Source: Lachnospiraceae bacterium
GTDB lineage: Bacteria; Bacillota; Clostridia; Lachnospirales; Lachnospiraceae
Assembly: GCA_017482485.1 (NCBI GenBank)
Contig: JAFUMV010000026.1
Span: forward strand, 1-64,000
DNA: 64,000 nt
Direction of reading: 5' to 3'
Shown here: positions 36,785-46,519 of the stretch, one piece after another
How positions within the stretch are numbered: position 1 is the stretch's first letter
Layout: every line of letters begins with the position of its first letter
Notes under the pieces: generated by a model
The model's input: only the letters and a program-made list of their open reading frames with translations
What the model was told of the DNA's origin: nothing
Database searches by the model: none
Position numbers and translations under genes: made by a program

Positions 36785-39472
36785 TTAACGTACTTCAAGC
36801 TTCCCGGTAATCTTTTCACGGCAGACAAGTTGGATCTCATCCCCATTTTGTGTAAAGGAAACTTCTCTTCCATCTATGAGTACATTCACTATTGCAGGAG
36901 AGGTACCTTCAGCCGCATGAAAATTCATACTTCCGGCAAACGCAAGGGAACGTCCGGTCACAAATCGTTCCAGCTCCAACTTTCCATAGAGAACATTTAG
37001 AACGATTTTTCCATCGGGAAAATATTCCACGGTTCCCCAGCCGCTGTCCAATGACCAGAAGCTTCGGAAAGCACCGTCCTTTGCGCGAAGCCCCGGATAA
37101 GCACCGCTTGCAGGACGGAATCCGATTTTGCCGGCCGCTGCGTCATAGGTAAATCCGCTGTAGGAAAGAAGCAGCGCATAGCTTGCCATGGAGCGCGCAT
37201 AATAACCGCCGCATTCCACCTCACACCAGGGATTTCGATTGTCTCCCTGATATTTGCCGCGGATCGCCTTTACAAGAGTTTCGCCTTCTTCCAGCATTCC
37301 TTCCTGAATCATATGTCCGGCAACCTGATATTGGAAGCCGTCCATACATTCCTGTGCATAGGTCAACGGAATAGCTGGTTTTTCAACATGCTCCGGCCAC
37401 TCACACATAATGGTTCCGCTCTCATCGCAAACCGCGAACAGACGCCATGGATTATAGATTGCACCGATTTCCGGTTTGTAATTATATCTGTAGATAGAAC
37501 AAAGGGCGCTGCGGACTTTGTCCTTTTCATAGATCTCACCAAGCCCCATCAGGTTGGCATGCCACTGGGAAAGGACCTGGTCGATGCTGCATCCACCTGC
37601 GATCTGATATTTGATCTGTCCCTTTTCATCATTCCAATACACATTCACTGCATCTTTTCCAAAGGGCTCCAGAATGGACTTATCATGAATGTCTGCTTTT
37701 TGGCAAAAGTATTCTCCATTGAAAAGTTCACGGTTCAGATATTTTTTTCCTTTTTCTGCAAGGTCACGATACTCAGCTTCCGTTTCTGTATCGCCAAGCA
37801 CTTTCGCCATCTCCGCACCCGCAAGAAGACCTCCCACATAGAAGCCCTGCAGCCAGCCATTCGGACCAAAAAGCTCCATATCCAGAGTGTGATGCTGTCT
37901 GCCGTCCATCCAGCCTTTCTTTCCGGAATCCCATTTTTCAATGTTCTCCTCGGACCAGGCATAGGAGATCGCGCGCTTTGTGCTCTCCCAGTTCTTTGCA
38001 AGCCATTCTTTATCACCGCTGATCAGATAATCTCTCCAGGTCAGCATAACCGCTCCCATCTGTCCATCCACGCAGGAATGGAATGCATGTCCGGTGCTTC
38101 CAAGAGGAAGACGCAGGCGGAAATTTATACCGCCATCCGCTCTCTGGCTGTATTTATATTCCAGATCACGAATACTGCGGGCCAGTTTCGGGAACAGGAA
38201 AGGCAATGCATAAGCATAATTCCAGACATGCGTACAGGTTCCTTCACAGCTTCCTACGTTATTCCAACAGCCTTCCCAGCCATAGAATGAACCATCTTCC
38301 AGACGCAGGCAGGTGGGGGAACGAAGCACTGCAATGTTGGCCGTTACCGCCTCCAAAGCAGTCTCCGGAATCGTGGTGCCATAAATAGCATCCATGAAAA
38401 GATCCGTTTCTCTGCTCAAACGTTCATTTTCCTTTAAGGCATAAGCTGCAGTCGCCCAGGAATCCGCAAACAGAGTCGCATAATAATTTTTCCAGGGAGT
38501 CCGGTCAATCACATCATAATGGATGTTCGAAGTACTGATATCCAGACCGCTCCAGAAATTGTTGCAGTTCGGCACATTCCAGGTGATCACAAAATGAAAG
38601 ACTTTTTCTTCCCCGGGAAGGATCTCCATTGAGGAACACAATATGCCCGTATCTTTATAATTTTTAATTCCTTCCGAATAACTTCTGTTTTCCAGCGGCT
38701 CTACAGAAGCAAATTCTCGCCAGTAGGTTTCCAGATGATCTCTCCAGCCGCCGCGATACCAGCACTCCTGATACGATACGCTGTCGGTGCAGTCTCCATA
38801 TGTAGCAAGGGAAAAATCACTGTAGGATACATCCCCCTGATCGACCTGATCCGTCACAAAATAGATGCCCTGAATGCCGTCCTCTGACCGGAAATGATTG
38901 GAGGTATATTCTGTCCTTCCGGGATTTGCCATCACTCCGGCAACGGTATAATAAATCGAGTGATCCAATGTATTATTAACATGAATGTCCGCAAACAGCG
39001 CCGGCAGGCCGGAATCCTTATCGTTCAGAGGAATCAGTGGATTATAATACTCTACTTTCACCTCTCCGGGAAAACGTTCATCCAGAAATGAAAGGCATGC
39101 TTTCGGGTAGGTCCCTTTAAAGTTAAGCTCACGAAAATGGGGCATTCCCATCATGGTTCGTTCGTCCACCTGATTGGAATGAAGTAATTCTTTAAAATAA
39201 TGCATACCCTGCATGGAAACATGATCCGCCGCTTCCATATAGGGTTTTGGCTGATTGGAAACCAGAACTCTCGCATCCAGCAGGCCGGATTCATCCTGAG
39301 CCTTTACTGCAAAATGCGTATAACCGTTACGAGAACCGACCGCCGGGCGGTTATAGATCTGCCAGTCGATCAGGCAGCCGTTTCCTGCAATTCCGATACT
39401 TCCGGTTCCAAGACCGCCCACCGGAAAAGAAATATTGCGCTGCCGATCTTTTTCGTATACAAAATTACTCAT
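36785..39472 (-). CDS. GH116-family beta-glycosidase (bacterial glucosylceramidase-like)
   Basis: An 895-residue protein with the GH116 opening ISFPVGGLGTGSIGIAGNG, an N-terminal beta-sandwich, and an (alpha/alpha)6 catalytic domain. EGTCTHVWNYAYALPFLFP contains the likely nucleophile glutamate, and GRQHHTLDMELFGPNGWLQGFYVGGLLAGAEMA the likely acid/base aspartate. Characterised bacterial GH116 members are beta-glucosidases, beta-xylosidases or related enzymes. Nothing suggests membrane attachment or secretion. It lies between GH43-like and GH36 genes on the same strand. Family assignment is firm; the sugar released is not known. Confidence 0.88.
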   Translation of the reverse strand: MSNFVYEKDRQRNISFPVGGLGTGSIGIAGNGCLIDWQIYNRPAVGSRNGYTHFAVKAQDESGLLDARVLVSNQPKPYMEAADHVSMQGMHYFKELLHSNQVDERTMMGMPHFRELNFKGTYPKACLSFLDERFPGEVKVEYYNPLIPLNDKDSGLPALFADIHVNNTLDHSIYYTVAGVMANPGRTEYTSNHFRSEDGIQGIYFVTDQVDQGDVSYSDFSLATYGDCTDSVSYQECWYRGGWRDHLETYWREFASVEPLENRSYSEGIKNYKDTGILCSSMEILPGEEKVFHFVITWNVPNCNNFWSGLDISTSNIHYDVIDRTPWKNYYATLFADSWATAAYALKENERLSRETDLFMDAIYGTTIPETALEAVTANIAVLRSPTCLRLEDGSFYGWEGCWNNVGSCEGTCTHVWNYAYALPFLFPKLARSIRDLEYKYSQRADGGINFRLRLPLGSTGHAFHSCVDGQMGAVMLTWRDYLISGDKEWLAKNWESTKRAISYAWSEENIEKWDSGKKGWMDGRQHHTLDMELFGPNGWLQGFYVGGLLAGAEMAKVLGDTETEAEYRDLAEKGKKYLNRELFNGEYFCQKADIHDKSILEPFGKDAVNVYWNDEKGQIKYQIAGGCSIDQVLSQWHANLMGLGEIYEKDKVRSALCSIYRYNYKPEIGAIYNPWRLFAVCDESGTIMCEWPEHVEKPAIPLTYAQECMDGFQYQVAGHMIQEGMLEEGETLVKAIRGKYQGDNRNPWCEVECGGYYARSMASYALLLSYSGFTYDAAAGKIGFRPASGAYPGLRAKDGAFRSFWSLDSGWGTVEYFPDGKIVLNVLYGKLELERFVTGRSLAFAGSMNFHAAEGTSPAIVNVLIDGREVSFTQNGDEIQLVCREKITGKLEVR

Positions 39473-39574
39473 AGATTATCCTCTGAATTTTAAACAGGCT
39501 ATAATAGAATTTTGGTATTGCATAAATTTTCACTTTTTTCGTCTGATTTGTTTTAGAACTCCGGCACCCACTCT

Positions 39575-40507
39575 TCATCGGTCTGCACGAATCAGTCCGT
39601 TGAATTCCGGCTGCCAGCGCACGGTCATGCGTCCGTCAGAAAAATCAATGGGCAGTATGGAATAGCCTGATTCCTTCAGATTCTCCGGTTTCCAGTGATC
39701 CAGCATCAGGTAGAACACCCCGTCAGCTTCAAAAATATATGTGCTCTGGCCATCGAATGTGGTGCGGTAGCGAGGACCTTCACAGGGATTATCCACCAAA
39801 ACCATCGGTGTCGTCAAATGGCGGGTCACCGCATACAGCGTAGGATTCGGATTCCAGCCTGTGCAGCCGGAGCTGACGCAGTAGTAAAGTCCATCATGCC
39901 GGCACAGGGAGCCGCCCTCGCGCGTCTGCTCCGCCAGTTGCGCAAAACAGTTGCCGGTAAAGCCGGTGTAATCATCGTCAAGCTCAGAAAAATAAAGCGT
40001 ATGATTCCAGTCTCCGCTGTGAATCACATAGGCTTTTTGTGTGACCGGATCCTGATAGACGTTGATATCGCGGCAATCCCGCCGGTTTGGCTGGGTGGCA
40101 TACAGAAAATGAAACGGTCCCTGGGGGGTATCGGAAACCGCACATCCGGCACAGGCCGACCAGTAATCCGGCGAATCCGAATGGAACCACATCACATATT
40201 TTCCGGTTTTCTCACAATACAACACCTTCGGACGTTCCACAATCTTTGAGGGATGAAGCGGATGTGCTGCATCACCCGGCTCCGGTTTGAGCGCCAGTCC
40301 CTCATAATGCCAGTTCACAAGATCGCTGCTGCTGTAACAGCTCACGCCGACAACATCCACACGATGGCCGACTGCACTGCCGCGCAGTGTCGGGCCATCC
40401 TTATTTTCTCCATACCAATACCATTTATCGCCAAACCGGGCGATCATACCGCCGTGGGCCTGGATCGGCTTTCCTGCATCATCCAGCCAACAGGGTCCAT
40501 TTTTCAT
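39575..40507 (-). CDS. GH43-like five-bladed beta-propeller glycosidase
   Basis: A 310-residue single-domain protein with beta-propeller repeats. QAHGGMIARFGDKWYWYGENKDG at the N terminus matches the opening blade of GH43 enzymes of the exo-beta-1,3-galactanase type. CYSSSDLVNWHYEGLAL, VERPKVLYCEKTGKYVMWFH and CEGPRYRTTFDGQSTYIFEADG follow the blade order, with the glutamates of VERPK and CEGP as likely catalytic or positioning residues. No binding module or signal peptide is present. Beta-galactosidase activity on arabinogalactan is a guess from the resemblance; arabinosidase or xylosidase activity cannot be excluded. Confidence 0.78.
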   Translation of the reverse strand: MKNGPCWLDDAGKPIQAHGGMIARFGDKWYWYGENKDGPTLRGSAVGHRVDVVGVSCYSSSDLVNWHYEGLALKPEPGDAAHPLHPSKIVERPKVLYCEKTGKYVMWFHSDSPDYWSACAGCAVSDTPQGPFHFLYATQPNRRDCRDINVYQDPVTQKAYVIHSGDWNHTLYFSELDDDYTGFTGNCFAQLAEQTREGGSLCRHDGLYYCVSSGCTGWNPNPTLYAVTRHLTTPMVLVDNPCEGPRYRTTFDGQSTYIFEADGVFYLMLDHWKPENLKESGYSILPIDFSDGRMTVRWQPEFNGLIRADR

Positions 40508-40560
40508 CTACATACCTCCATTCCTCATGCCCTTATTCTTCATGAACGCCACCAGTTGCT

Positions 40561-42648
40561 CTATTCCTTTGCGCCAACCTCTGCTGTAAACATTTTTTCA
40601 CGGTTTCTGTCAAAGGAAACCCTGATTTTACCGGCCGGGGTCAGAATTTCTCCTTCCATGCGCGAAACACCGGACGGGATCCGGGGCTCAATGATGACTT
40701 TTGAATATCCGGGCGCTGCTGCCCTGATTCCCAGAAAGCCGGAAAACAGATATTCCGCTATGGCGCCAAACATGGGATGATCATGAGATTCTGCACCGTT
40801 CCAGTTCTCCCAAAAGGCAGTGGCACCGCATTTTTTCATATATCCAAAAGAAGCATTTTCTTTCTCAGATGTCAAAAGCTTATAGGCGGTATCCGCAAAT
40901 CCGTGCTCCAAAAGAACGCCTGTCAGCACATACGTTCCGAATATCCCTGTATCATAGGCGCCTGCTTTGGCATATTTTTCATTCAGCTTAAGCAGATCCT
41001 CCTCATCGGCAATGCCGATATCCGCCAGAAAGGCTTCTGCGCCCTGAAGCATGCCTTCCGGCTTTCGGTAATAAGCGTCTTTCATCGCCCGTCGGGATGC
41101 CGTCAGCTGGTTTCGAATCTCATCCGGAACTGTTTCATCTATCGCATCTGCCTGATCATGCTCCCTCAGGCTTTCGATGATCCTGAGCATATATTCCATC
41201 GCTTTGATAAAATAGTAGGTATTCACCAGCGGTTCCGGAATCTGCACTTTTTTAGGGGTACACCAGTCTCCAAGGCACCAGCCGCCCTCTTCTTCCGTCA
41301 TGACCAGATCGTTTTCGCAGTGATTTTTCATATAATAAAACCACTTTTGCATATGGGGCCAGCATTTAGCCAATACGGAAAGCTCTCCATACTGCATATA
41401 GAACTGCCAGGGAACAATCACCACCGCGCCTCCCCAGCCGCCGGGTCCGCCTCCGCCGCCGTAAAACGGCGCAGTATGCTGAACATGGCCGGAATTCACG
41501 TCCTGACAGTCCATGATGTCCTGTATCCATTTGCGATACAGCTCTCTGCTGCCGAGCAGCATCATCCCCGCCCGGCAGGTAAGCTGTCCGTCACCGGTAT
41601 ATCCCAGGCGCTCTCTGTGGGGGCAGTCTGAAACCACGCCGTAATGGGAATTATTTAACTGCGTGCGAACATAAGTCTCATAAATCCAGTTCAGCACCTC
41701 ATTGTCGGAAGAAAAGCCGGAAGTCACTGCAATGTCGCTGTGGACGGTCACAGCTTCCACATCCTCAGCCTCTCCGATCACCTCTATGTAGCGAAATGCT
41801 TTCAGGGAAAATTTAGGCTGAAGCACTCTCCACTTTTCTGTTACATATTCATCACACTGTATCTGAGCAATACCTCCTGCGGAAGAAAAATCGAGTTCCT
41901 TCTCTCCATCCAGCTCCTCCGCATAGCGAATCATCACATGGCCAATTCCCCTGCAGCGCACATACCCGGTCATGTTGACACCCGCATCATAAATCCGCCG
42001 GGCACCATCCCGCTTCACCGGAATCGGGGTACATGCCATCACTTCTTTATCAGCCGGACAGGCCTGCCTGCAAAACTCGCTCTCCTGCCGGGGCAAAACT
42101 CTCACCGGCTGCAAAAAACGGTCATTGAGACGGGAAAAATCCCATTTTTCGCCATAGTAGACATTATTAAAATATATGGGACTGTCCTGCCAGGTTAACG
42201 TTTCATCCGAATCCACCCAGCTTCCTGTGCCGTCTTTTTTCTGCAGTGCAATGGAATAGATCAGCTTTGGACTTCCATACCGGAGATCCCCTTCGACATT
42301 TCTTTCATGCTGATTGTACCAGCCATTTCCCAGCCATATTTCCAGCGCATTTTTTCCTTCTTTGAGAAAGGCCGTAATATTATAATCCAGGTAATAAATG
42401 CGATGGGTAAATGTATCCTGAAGCGGATATAAAAGTCTTTTGTTTCTGCGTGGCTCATAATCCGACCAGGCCGGCACCAGCAGATCGTCAGACACTTTTT
42501 TGCCGTTGATATAAAGTTCAAAAAAGCCAAGTCCGCAGATAGAGATTTCCGCTTTTTCAAATTCGGAACTCCAGTTCAGTTCACCGCAGAAAATCGGCGC
42601 TTCACATGTTGGCTCTGCCGCCACCCATTTAGCCTCTTTTCTGATCAT
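40561..42648 (-). CDS. GH78 alpha-L-rhamnosidase, second canonical copy
   Basis: A 695-residue GH78 enzyme, shorter at the N terminus than the 792-residue copy at 14839. ISICGLGFFELYINGKKV marks the accessory beta-sandwich, RRIYDAGVNMTGYVRC the concanavalin-like domain, and DCPHRERLGYTGDGQL (from residue 341) the catalytic signature. FWENWNGAESHDHPMFG near 615-630 carries the expected general base glutamate. It is cytoplasmic by lack of signal. It is located 81 bp after the HTH-GH51 fusion gene and 53 bp before the GH43-like gene, so it is a candidate target of the fusion protein. Confidence 0.93.
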   Translation of the reverse strand: MIRKEAKWVAAEPTCEAPIFCGELNWSSEFEKAEISICGLGFFELYINGKKVSDDLLVPAWSDYEPRRNKRLLYPLQDTFTHRIYYLDYNITAFLKEGKNALEIWLGNGWYNQHERNVEGDLRYGSPKLIYSIALQKKDGTGSWVDSDETLTWQDSPIYFNNVYYGEKWDFSRLNDRFLQPVRVLPRQESEFCRQACPADKEVMACTPIPVKRDGARRIYDAGVNMTGYVRCRGIGHVMIRYAEELDGEKELDFSSAGGIAQIQCDEYVTEKWRVLQPKFSLKAFRYIEVIGEAEDVEAVTVHSDIAVTSGFSSDNEVLNWIYETYVRTQLNNSHYGVVSDCPHRERLGYTGDGQLTCRAGMMLLGSRELYRKWIQDIMDCQDVNSGHVQHTAPFYGGGGGPGGWGGAVVIVPWQFYMQYGELSVLAKCWPHMQKWFYYMKNHCENDLVMTEEEGGWCLGDWCTPKKVQIPEPLVNTYYFIKAMEYMLRIIESLREHDQADAIDETVPDEIRNQLTASRRAMKDAYYRKPEGMLQGAEAFLADIGIADEEDLLKLNEKYAKAGAYDTGIFGTYVLTGVLLEHGFADTAYKLLTSEKENASFGYMKKCGATAFWENWNGAESHDHPMFGAIAEYLFSGFLGIRAAAPGYSKVIIEPRIPSGVSRMEGEILTPAGKIRVSFDRNREKMFTAEVGAKE

Positions 42649-42729
42649 TTTTCCGCTTCATCCTTTCCTGTTCACACAATTATTTTCCCCATGTATTCAA
42701 AGCTGCATCCCGAAATTGAACACTTTTCG

Positions 42730-44835
42730 TCAATTTTCCCGAATCTGCATAAGCAGCAGGCTGTGAGCCGGCATCTCAATCTTCCATGCCCCGTTCTCTT
42801 TCAGCGGCCGGATCTCCTGAAGCGCAAAGCGCGTGAAAGGAGCCACTCGATCGCAGGTATACAGGCATGCACCCTCAATCTCTCCATCAGCGGGCACAGT
42901 AACCATGCGCGGCTGATCAAAGGATGGATTTACTGCCGTCGCTGTCAGCAGACCATCCTTCCATGTCACGCTGGCATCCGATGATGCATAGCGAAGGATA
43001 CCGCCGGCATGATGCTTCATCATCGCAAAGGCCTGGCCGGAAGCCGTCAGTTCGGTTCTGTCGGGATGCACCTCCATCATGCCTTCATTAATCGCTTCAA
43101 AATGACAGGCCAGGGCAATTTGGCTGCGCTCTGCCTCCTCGATAAGCATATGCATCATAAGCGCAGTGAATATGCCGTCAACAATGCTGCTCGGACGGTA
43201 CCATGCATACCAGGTGTTCCACTCATCGAAGGAAATTTTCAGCGTGTCCTTCACCATTGCCCGCATCTGGAGCACCTTGCTGCGGGCAATCTCCACGGAA
43301 GATAAGCATTCGTAGTATTCTTCCTCCAGTTTGGCCGGATCGGCATAGGTCGGTGACGGCGCATAATAATGCAGCGATACCAGCTGTGCAACACCGTTCA
43401 AAGGCTTAGCAGCGTGCTCAGCCCAATCCACGTCTGGATAGGGACCCGATGAGCACAGGCTCAGCCGCTCCGAAGAAGCCAGCATGCGCTGTGCATTTTC
43501 TCCGGCAATCCTGCTGTAGCCGTAGGGCGTGTTGTCACCTTCCATATGTCCATAGCCGAACTCATTGCCCAGAGACCAGAACTGCACGTCATAAGGTTCC
43601 TCATTTCCCCGGGCGGCGCGCATCGCGCCATACTTCGTATCTACACTGCCGTTGCAGTATTCCACCCAGGCAGCGTTTTCTTCGGGGGAATTCCATGTTG
43701 GATTGATGGTGATGAAGGGCTCTGCGCCTATTTTTCTGCACAAAGCAATGAAATCATCGGTATCGATCTCATTATAATCATATCCCATCGAGTGGGGCTG
43801 TGTTTCCAGTCCGATATAAGATTCAAGCGGCGCCCGCATGTCTACGGGCAGAAGTCCGTCCCCCCAACAATACTCTCCTGCAAAATTACCGCCCGGCCAG
43901 CGCAGCATTTTCACGCCCATCTCTTTGAGCCGTTCGATCACATCACAGCGCATGCCGCGGAAATGACCTGACCGCATCAGCGAAACCGCGCCAATGTACA
44001 GACAGCCCTCTCCTTCGAAGCTGATGCGCAGATCTGCATCCGGATCTGTACCGCAGGCGCTCATCCGAAGCTCATAGCTCTTCCACTCTTCTCCTGAAAT
44101 TTTTACAACATTCTCAGCGTATACTTTTCCGCCGTTACGGCTCGTAAGGGAAACCTTAACCGTAAGCGCGGCAGCTGACTTTGCCACAATGCGAAATTCG
44201 TACTCTGTTCCATCCTGAACCGGAATCTCATGCTGCCCCATTCCGCTCTCGCCGCCATAGAGGTTCACGATGCGCTGACCATTGCACTCCAGTTTCCGGC
44301 TCATGTGATAAAACTCTGCCGAATGCCGGGTATAAGGTTCACAGTGCGCAAAAAAAGTTCTGTCACCGATCGGATACCATTCCATAGAATGGCCGCTGCA
44401 GGCCATGGGCTTTCCGGCGAATTTGCGATTTCTTAGCATCTGCGCCGATAATCCCATAAATACATCGGAGCGGGTATGCTCCAGATTCTCGCCGAACAGA
44501 TACGGAGAAACAAGCACATTCGAAGCGGTATCCAGTTCAAGCGTCAGCGGTTCTGCTTTCAGCCGCATGTCGGAATTTTCTCTGCCGATCTGCGACACCG
44601 CATAACAGCGGCTGACGGCCGCATCATTAATCTCCCCTGAGATCAGTTCAACAACACTGAGCCGAAGCTCCACTGCCAGCCTGCTAATCAACACAATGTC
44701 CGGATAACTCAGGCCTCTCTCCCATTTTGACACTGCCTTGGCCGTAACGTTCAAACGCTGACTCAGTTCCTCCTGCGTCAATCCCAACATCTTTCTCCTT
44801 GCTGCAATCAAGGTTCCTGTCTTGGACATATCCAT
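42730..44835 (-). CDS. XRE-type helix-turn-helix domain fused to a complete GH51 arabinofuranosidase
   Basis: A single unbroken 701-codon frame. Residues about 8-66 are a clear XRE/Cro-type DNA-binding domain (LIAARRKMLGLTQEELSQRL, AKAVSKWERGLSYPD, LRLSVVELISGE). A 30-residue linker leads into a GH51 protein with carbohydrate-binding-like insert (about 165-290) and catalytic barrel: MLRWPGGNFAGEYCW (310-324), FWSLGNEFGYGH with acid/base E425, and ISFDEWNTWY with nucleophile E538. Both catalytic glutamates are kept, so it may be an enzyme that also binds DNA or a regulator using the glycosidase fold as sensor. AGAGGAGG sits seven bases before the ATG, and a perfect palindrome lies just upstream (44865-44879). 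No internal start with a good ribosome site is seen near residue 90. Confidence 0.93.
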   Translation of the reverse strand: MDMSKTGTLIAARRKMLGLTQEELSQRLNVTAKAVSKWERGLSYPDIVLISRLAVELRLSVVELISGEINDAAVSRCYAVSQIGRENSDMRLKAEPLTLELDTASNVLVSPYLFGENLEHTRSDVFMGLSAQMLRNRKFAGKPMACSGHSMEWYPIGDRTFFAHCEPYTRHSAEFYHMSRKLECNGQRIVNLYGGESGMGQHEIPVQDGTEYEFRIVAKSAAALTVKVSLTSRNGGKVYAENVVKISGEEWKSYELRMSACGTDPDADLRISFEGEGCLYIGAVSLMRSGHFRGMRCDVIERLKEMGVKMLRWPGGNFAGEYCWGDGLLPVDMRAPLESYIGLETQPHSMGYDYNEIDTDDFIALCRKIGAEPFITINPTWNSPEENAAWVEYCNGSVDTKYGAMRAARGNEEPYDVQFWSLGNEFGYGHMEGDNTPYGYSRIAGENAQRMLASSERLSLCSSGPYPDVDWAEHAAKPLNGVAQLVSLHYYAPSPTYADPAKLEEEYYECLSSVEIARSKVLQMRAMVKDTLKISFDEWNTWYAWYRPSSIVDGIFTALMMHMLIEEAERSQIALACHFEAINEGMMEVHPDRTELTASGQAFAMMKHHAGGILRYASSDASVTWKDGLLTATAVNPSFDQPRMVTVPADGEIEGACLYTCDRVAPFTRFALQEIRPLKENGAWKIEMPAHSLLLMQIREN

Positions 44836-44864
44836 GTCGAATCCTCCTCTTTTTTATGAATCAT

Positions 44865-44879
44865 GTACTCTAAGAGTAC
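44865..44879. promoter_or_regulatory. Perfect 15-bp palindrome, candidate operator of the HTH-GH51 gene
   Basis: GTACTCT-A-AGAGTAC has 7-bp arms around a single central base and lies 30 bases before the ATG of the HTH-GH51 gene, in the 89-bp gap after the upstream gene. On the minus strand its left part (TACTCT) could serve as a weak -10 element with a TTGCTT-like -35 about 16 bases earlier, so protein binding would block transcription. Short dyads like this are typical XRE operators. Binding is inferred. Confidence 0.6.
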
Positions 44880-44924
44880 CATTTCACGAAAAAAAAGCAA
44901 TCGACTGCTGGTTTCCTCTGTCCA

Positions 44925-46457
44925 TCAATCCCAATCATAGACATCCGTCCCAAAATCACTTTCCCATTTTCGGGGCACATAAGTATCGGTAAAATCTTCC
45001 GGAGCGGAAGCGTTATGTCTGACTGCCGCTTTTTCAAATGCTTTTTTTATTTCCGTCTTTACCTCATCCGTGTACGCATCTTCTGCAATGGACACAAACA
45101 ACGGAGTTCCGCTTTTTGCAAGCACGTCCAGCCACTGCCTGTTCTTCTCCCAGGAAACCTTCCCGGTAATTCCCACACAGTCGGCATCCACCGCGTAAAA
45201 GGCATTGTGCTGCATCATCCGAAATGCCAGCGTGTTCACGCCCATTTTTCTCGTTCTTTCCCACTCCTGTCCGCTGGTATCATCCCCGGTTCTCTGGATC
45301 TCAAAAATTCCCGCTGCCAGATGCGTCATCGTGTTGCAGCCGATGATGGCCGTATCCTCTCCCGCCGCCTCTCTGATCGCCATGTAAAAATCCTTCACAA
45401 TCTGGGCTGTTGTGCGGGTCTTATCATAAAATTCCACTTTTTCCGAAAACGGTTCGGTGCCCATGCTAAATCCCCATTGTCCGAACAGATCACAGGTGGA
45501 AAAATCGTGTTTAATCAGCTTATAGCCCCATCCCACAATTTTTCTGACATCCCGTTTTATCATTTTAATGGTCTCTTCATGAGAGGGATCCAGAACCTGA
45601 CACAGACCGATCAGTTTCAAAACACATTCATCAGGCACATGTTCCAGCGTCACCAGCGGACGCATCCAAATGCCCGGGCGCACGCCCAGATCAGAAATAT
45701 CCTTCGCCAGCCTGCGCATATCGCCGAATTTCCGGTTTGCTTCCCAGGGGCCTCCGATATAATATACTCTGCCCTCCCCCCGACTTGAGCACAGCTGCCA
45801 GCCATCATCTATCACCATGTAGGGCCTGTTTGGGGTATCCGGTGCACACTCCGCAATTCTTTTCGCATGCAGCATGATTTTTTCGCAGGAATTATCCCCA
45901 TAATTGCAATACCAGTCATTTCCGCCGTATACCGGATTTTTCGGCAGCCTCGGAGAATCACACATCAGCTTACAGAAACTGTGCGCCGCCTCATGTACGC
46001 TTCCCTGATATCTTTCGGCCACGAGGGTCGCCATCACCAGCTTTTTCCCATTCAAATAAAGACATTCCGTGCCGTTTCTGATATCAAAGGTAAGAGACAG
46101 TCTGTCATTGTCGTACTCCCAAAAACAGAGCGCGTTCGGCTGAACCTTTACTCCGTATCCACAGGTTTCCTTCCGGTCGGAAAACATGCAGTACCAGGGC
46201 ATGACTCTCTTTTTTCTGCTCCATTCAAGATCTCCGTAACCGCGTTCCCAGGCATCCCCGTATACATAAACCTCCCGCAGCTCTTCCGGTGCGTGATAGG
46301 TAAACCGGATTCTGGTAAGGCCGGTTTTTTGGGCAGTTACCGAGGCTTCTCCGTTCGCAGCCATTTCAATCTGCACATCCCGGGGTATTTGGGCTGTCCA
46401 CGTTCCTTCCACTTCAAGTTCTATCACCTCAGGTGATAATATTCCGATCAGTTCCAT
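44925..46457 (-). CDS. Clan GH-D alpha-galactosidase-like protein
   Basis: A 510-residue protein with an N-terminal beta-sandwich (residues 1-165) and a barrel of the melibiase superfamily. MVIDDGWQLCSSRGEG is the second-strand signature, LIKHDFSTCDLFG supplies the likely nucleophile aspartate, and EIQRTGDDTSGQEW the likely acid/base aspartate. It is shorter and clearly different from the canonical GH36 enzyme at 34568, so its substrate probably differs. There is no signal peptide. It stops 89 bp before the HTH-GH51 gene, which has its own control region. Confidence 0.8.
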   Translation of the reverse strand: MELIGILSPEVIELEVEGTWTAQIPRDVQIEMAANGEASVTAQKTGLTRIRFTYHAPEELREVYVYGDAWERGYGDLEWSRKKRVMPWYCMFSDRKETCGYGVKVQPNALCFWEYDNDRLSLTFDIRNGTECLYLNGKKLVMATLVAERYQGSVHEAAHSFCKLMCDSPRLPKNPVYGGNDWYCNYGDNSCEKIMLHAKRIAECAPDTPNRPYMVIDDGWQLCSSRGEGRVYYIGGPWEANRKFGDMRRLAKDISDLGVRPGIWMRPLVTLEHVPDECVLKLIGLCQVLDPSHEETIKMIKRDVRKIVGWGYKLIKHDFSTCDLFGQWGFSMGTEPFSEKVEFYDKTRTTAQIVKDFYMAIREAAGEDTAIIGCNTMTHLAAGIFEIQRTGDDTSGQEWERTRKMGVNTLAFRMMQHNAFYAVDADCVGITGKVSWEKNRQWLDVLAKSGTPLFVSIAEDAYTDEVKTEIKKAFEKAAVRHNASAPEDFTDTYVPRKWESDFGTDVYDWD

Positions 46458-46519
46458 AAAAAACCTCCTTTTTTGGCTAATTCATAACTTTCCACAATCT
46501 TCATGGATTTTATCGGCTG

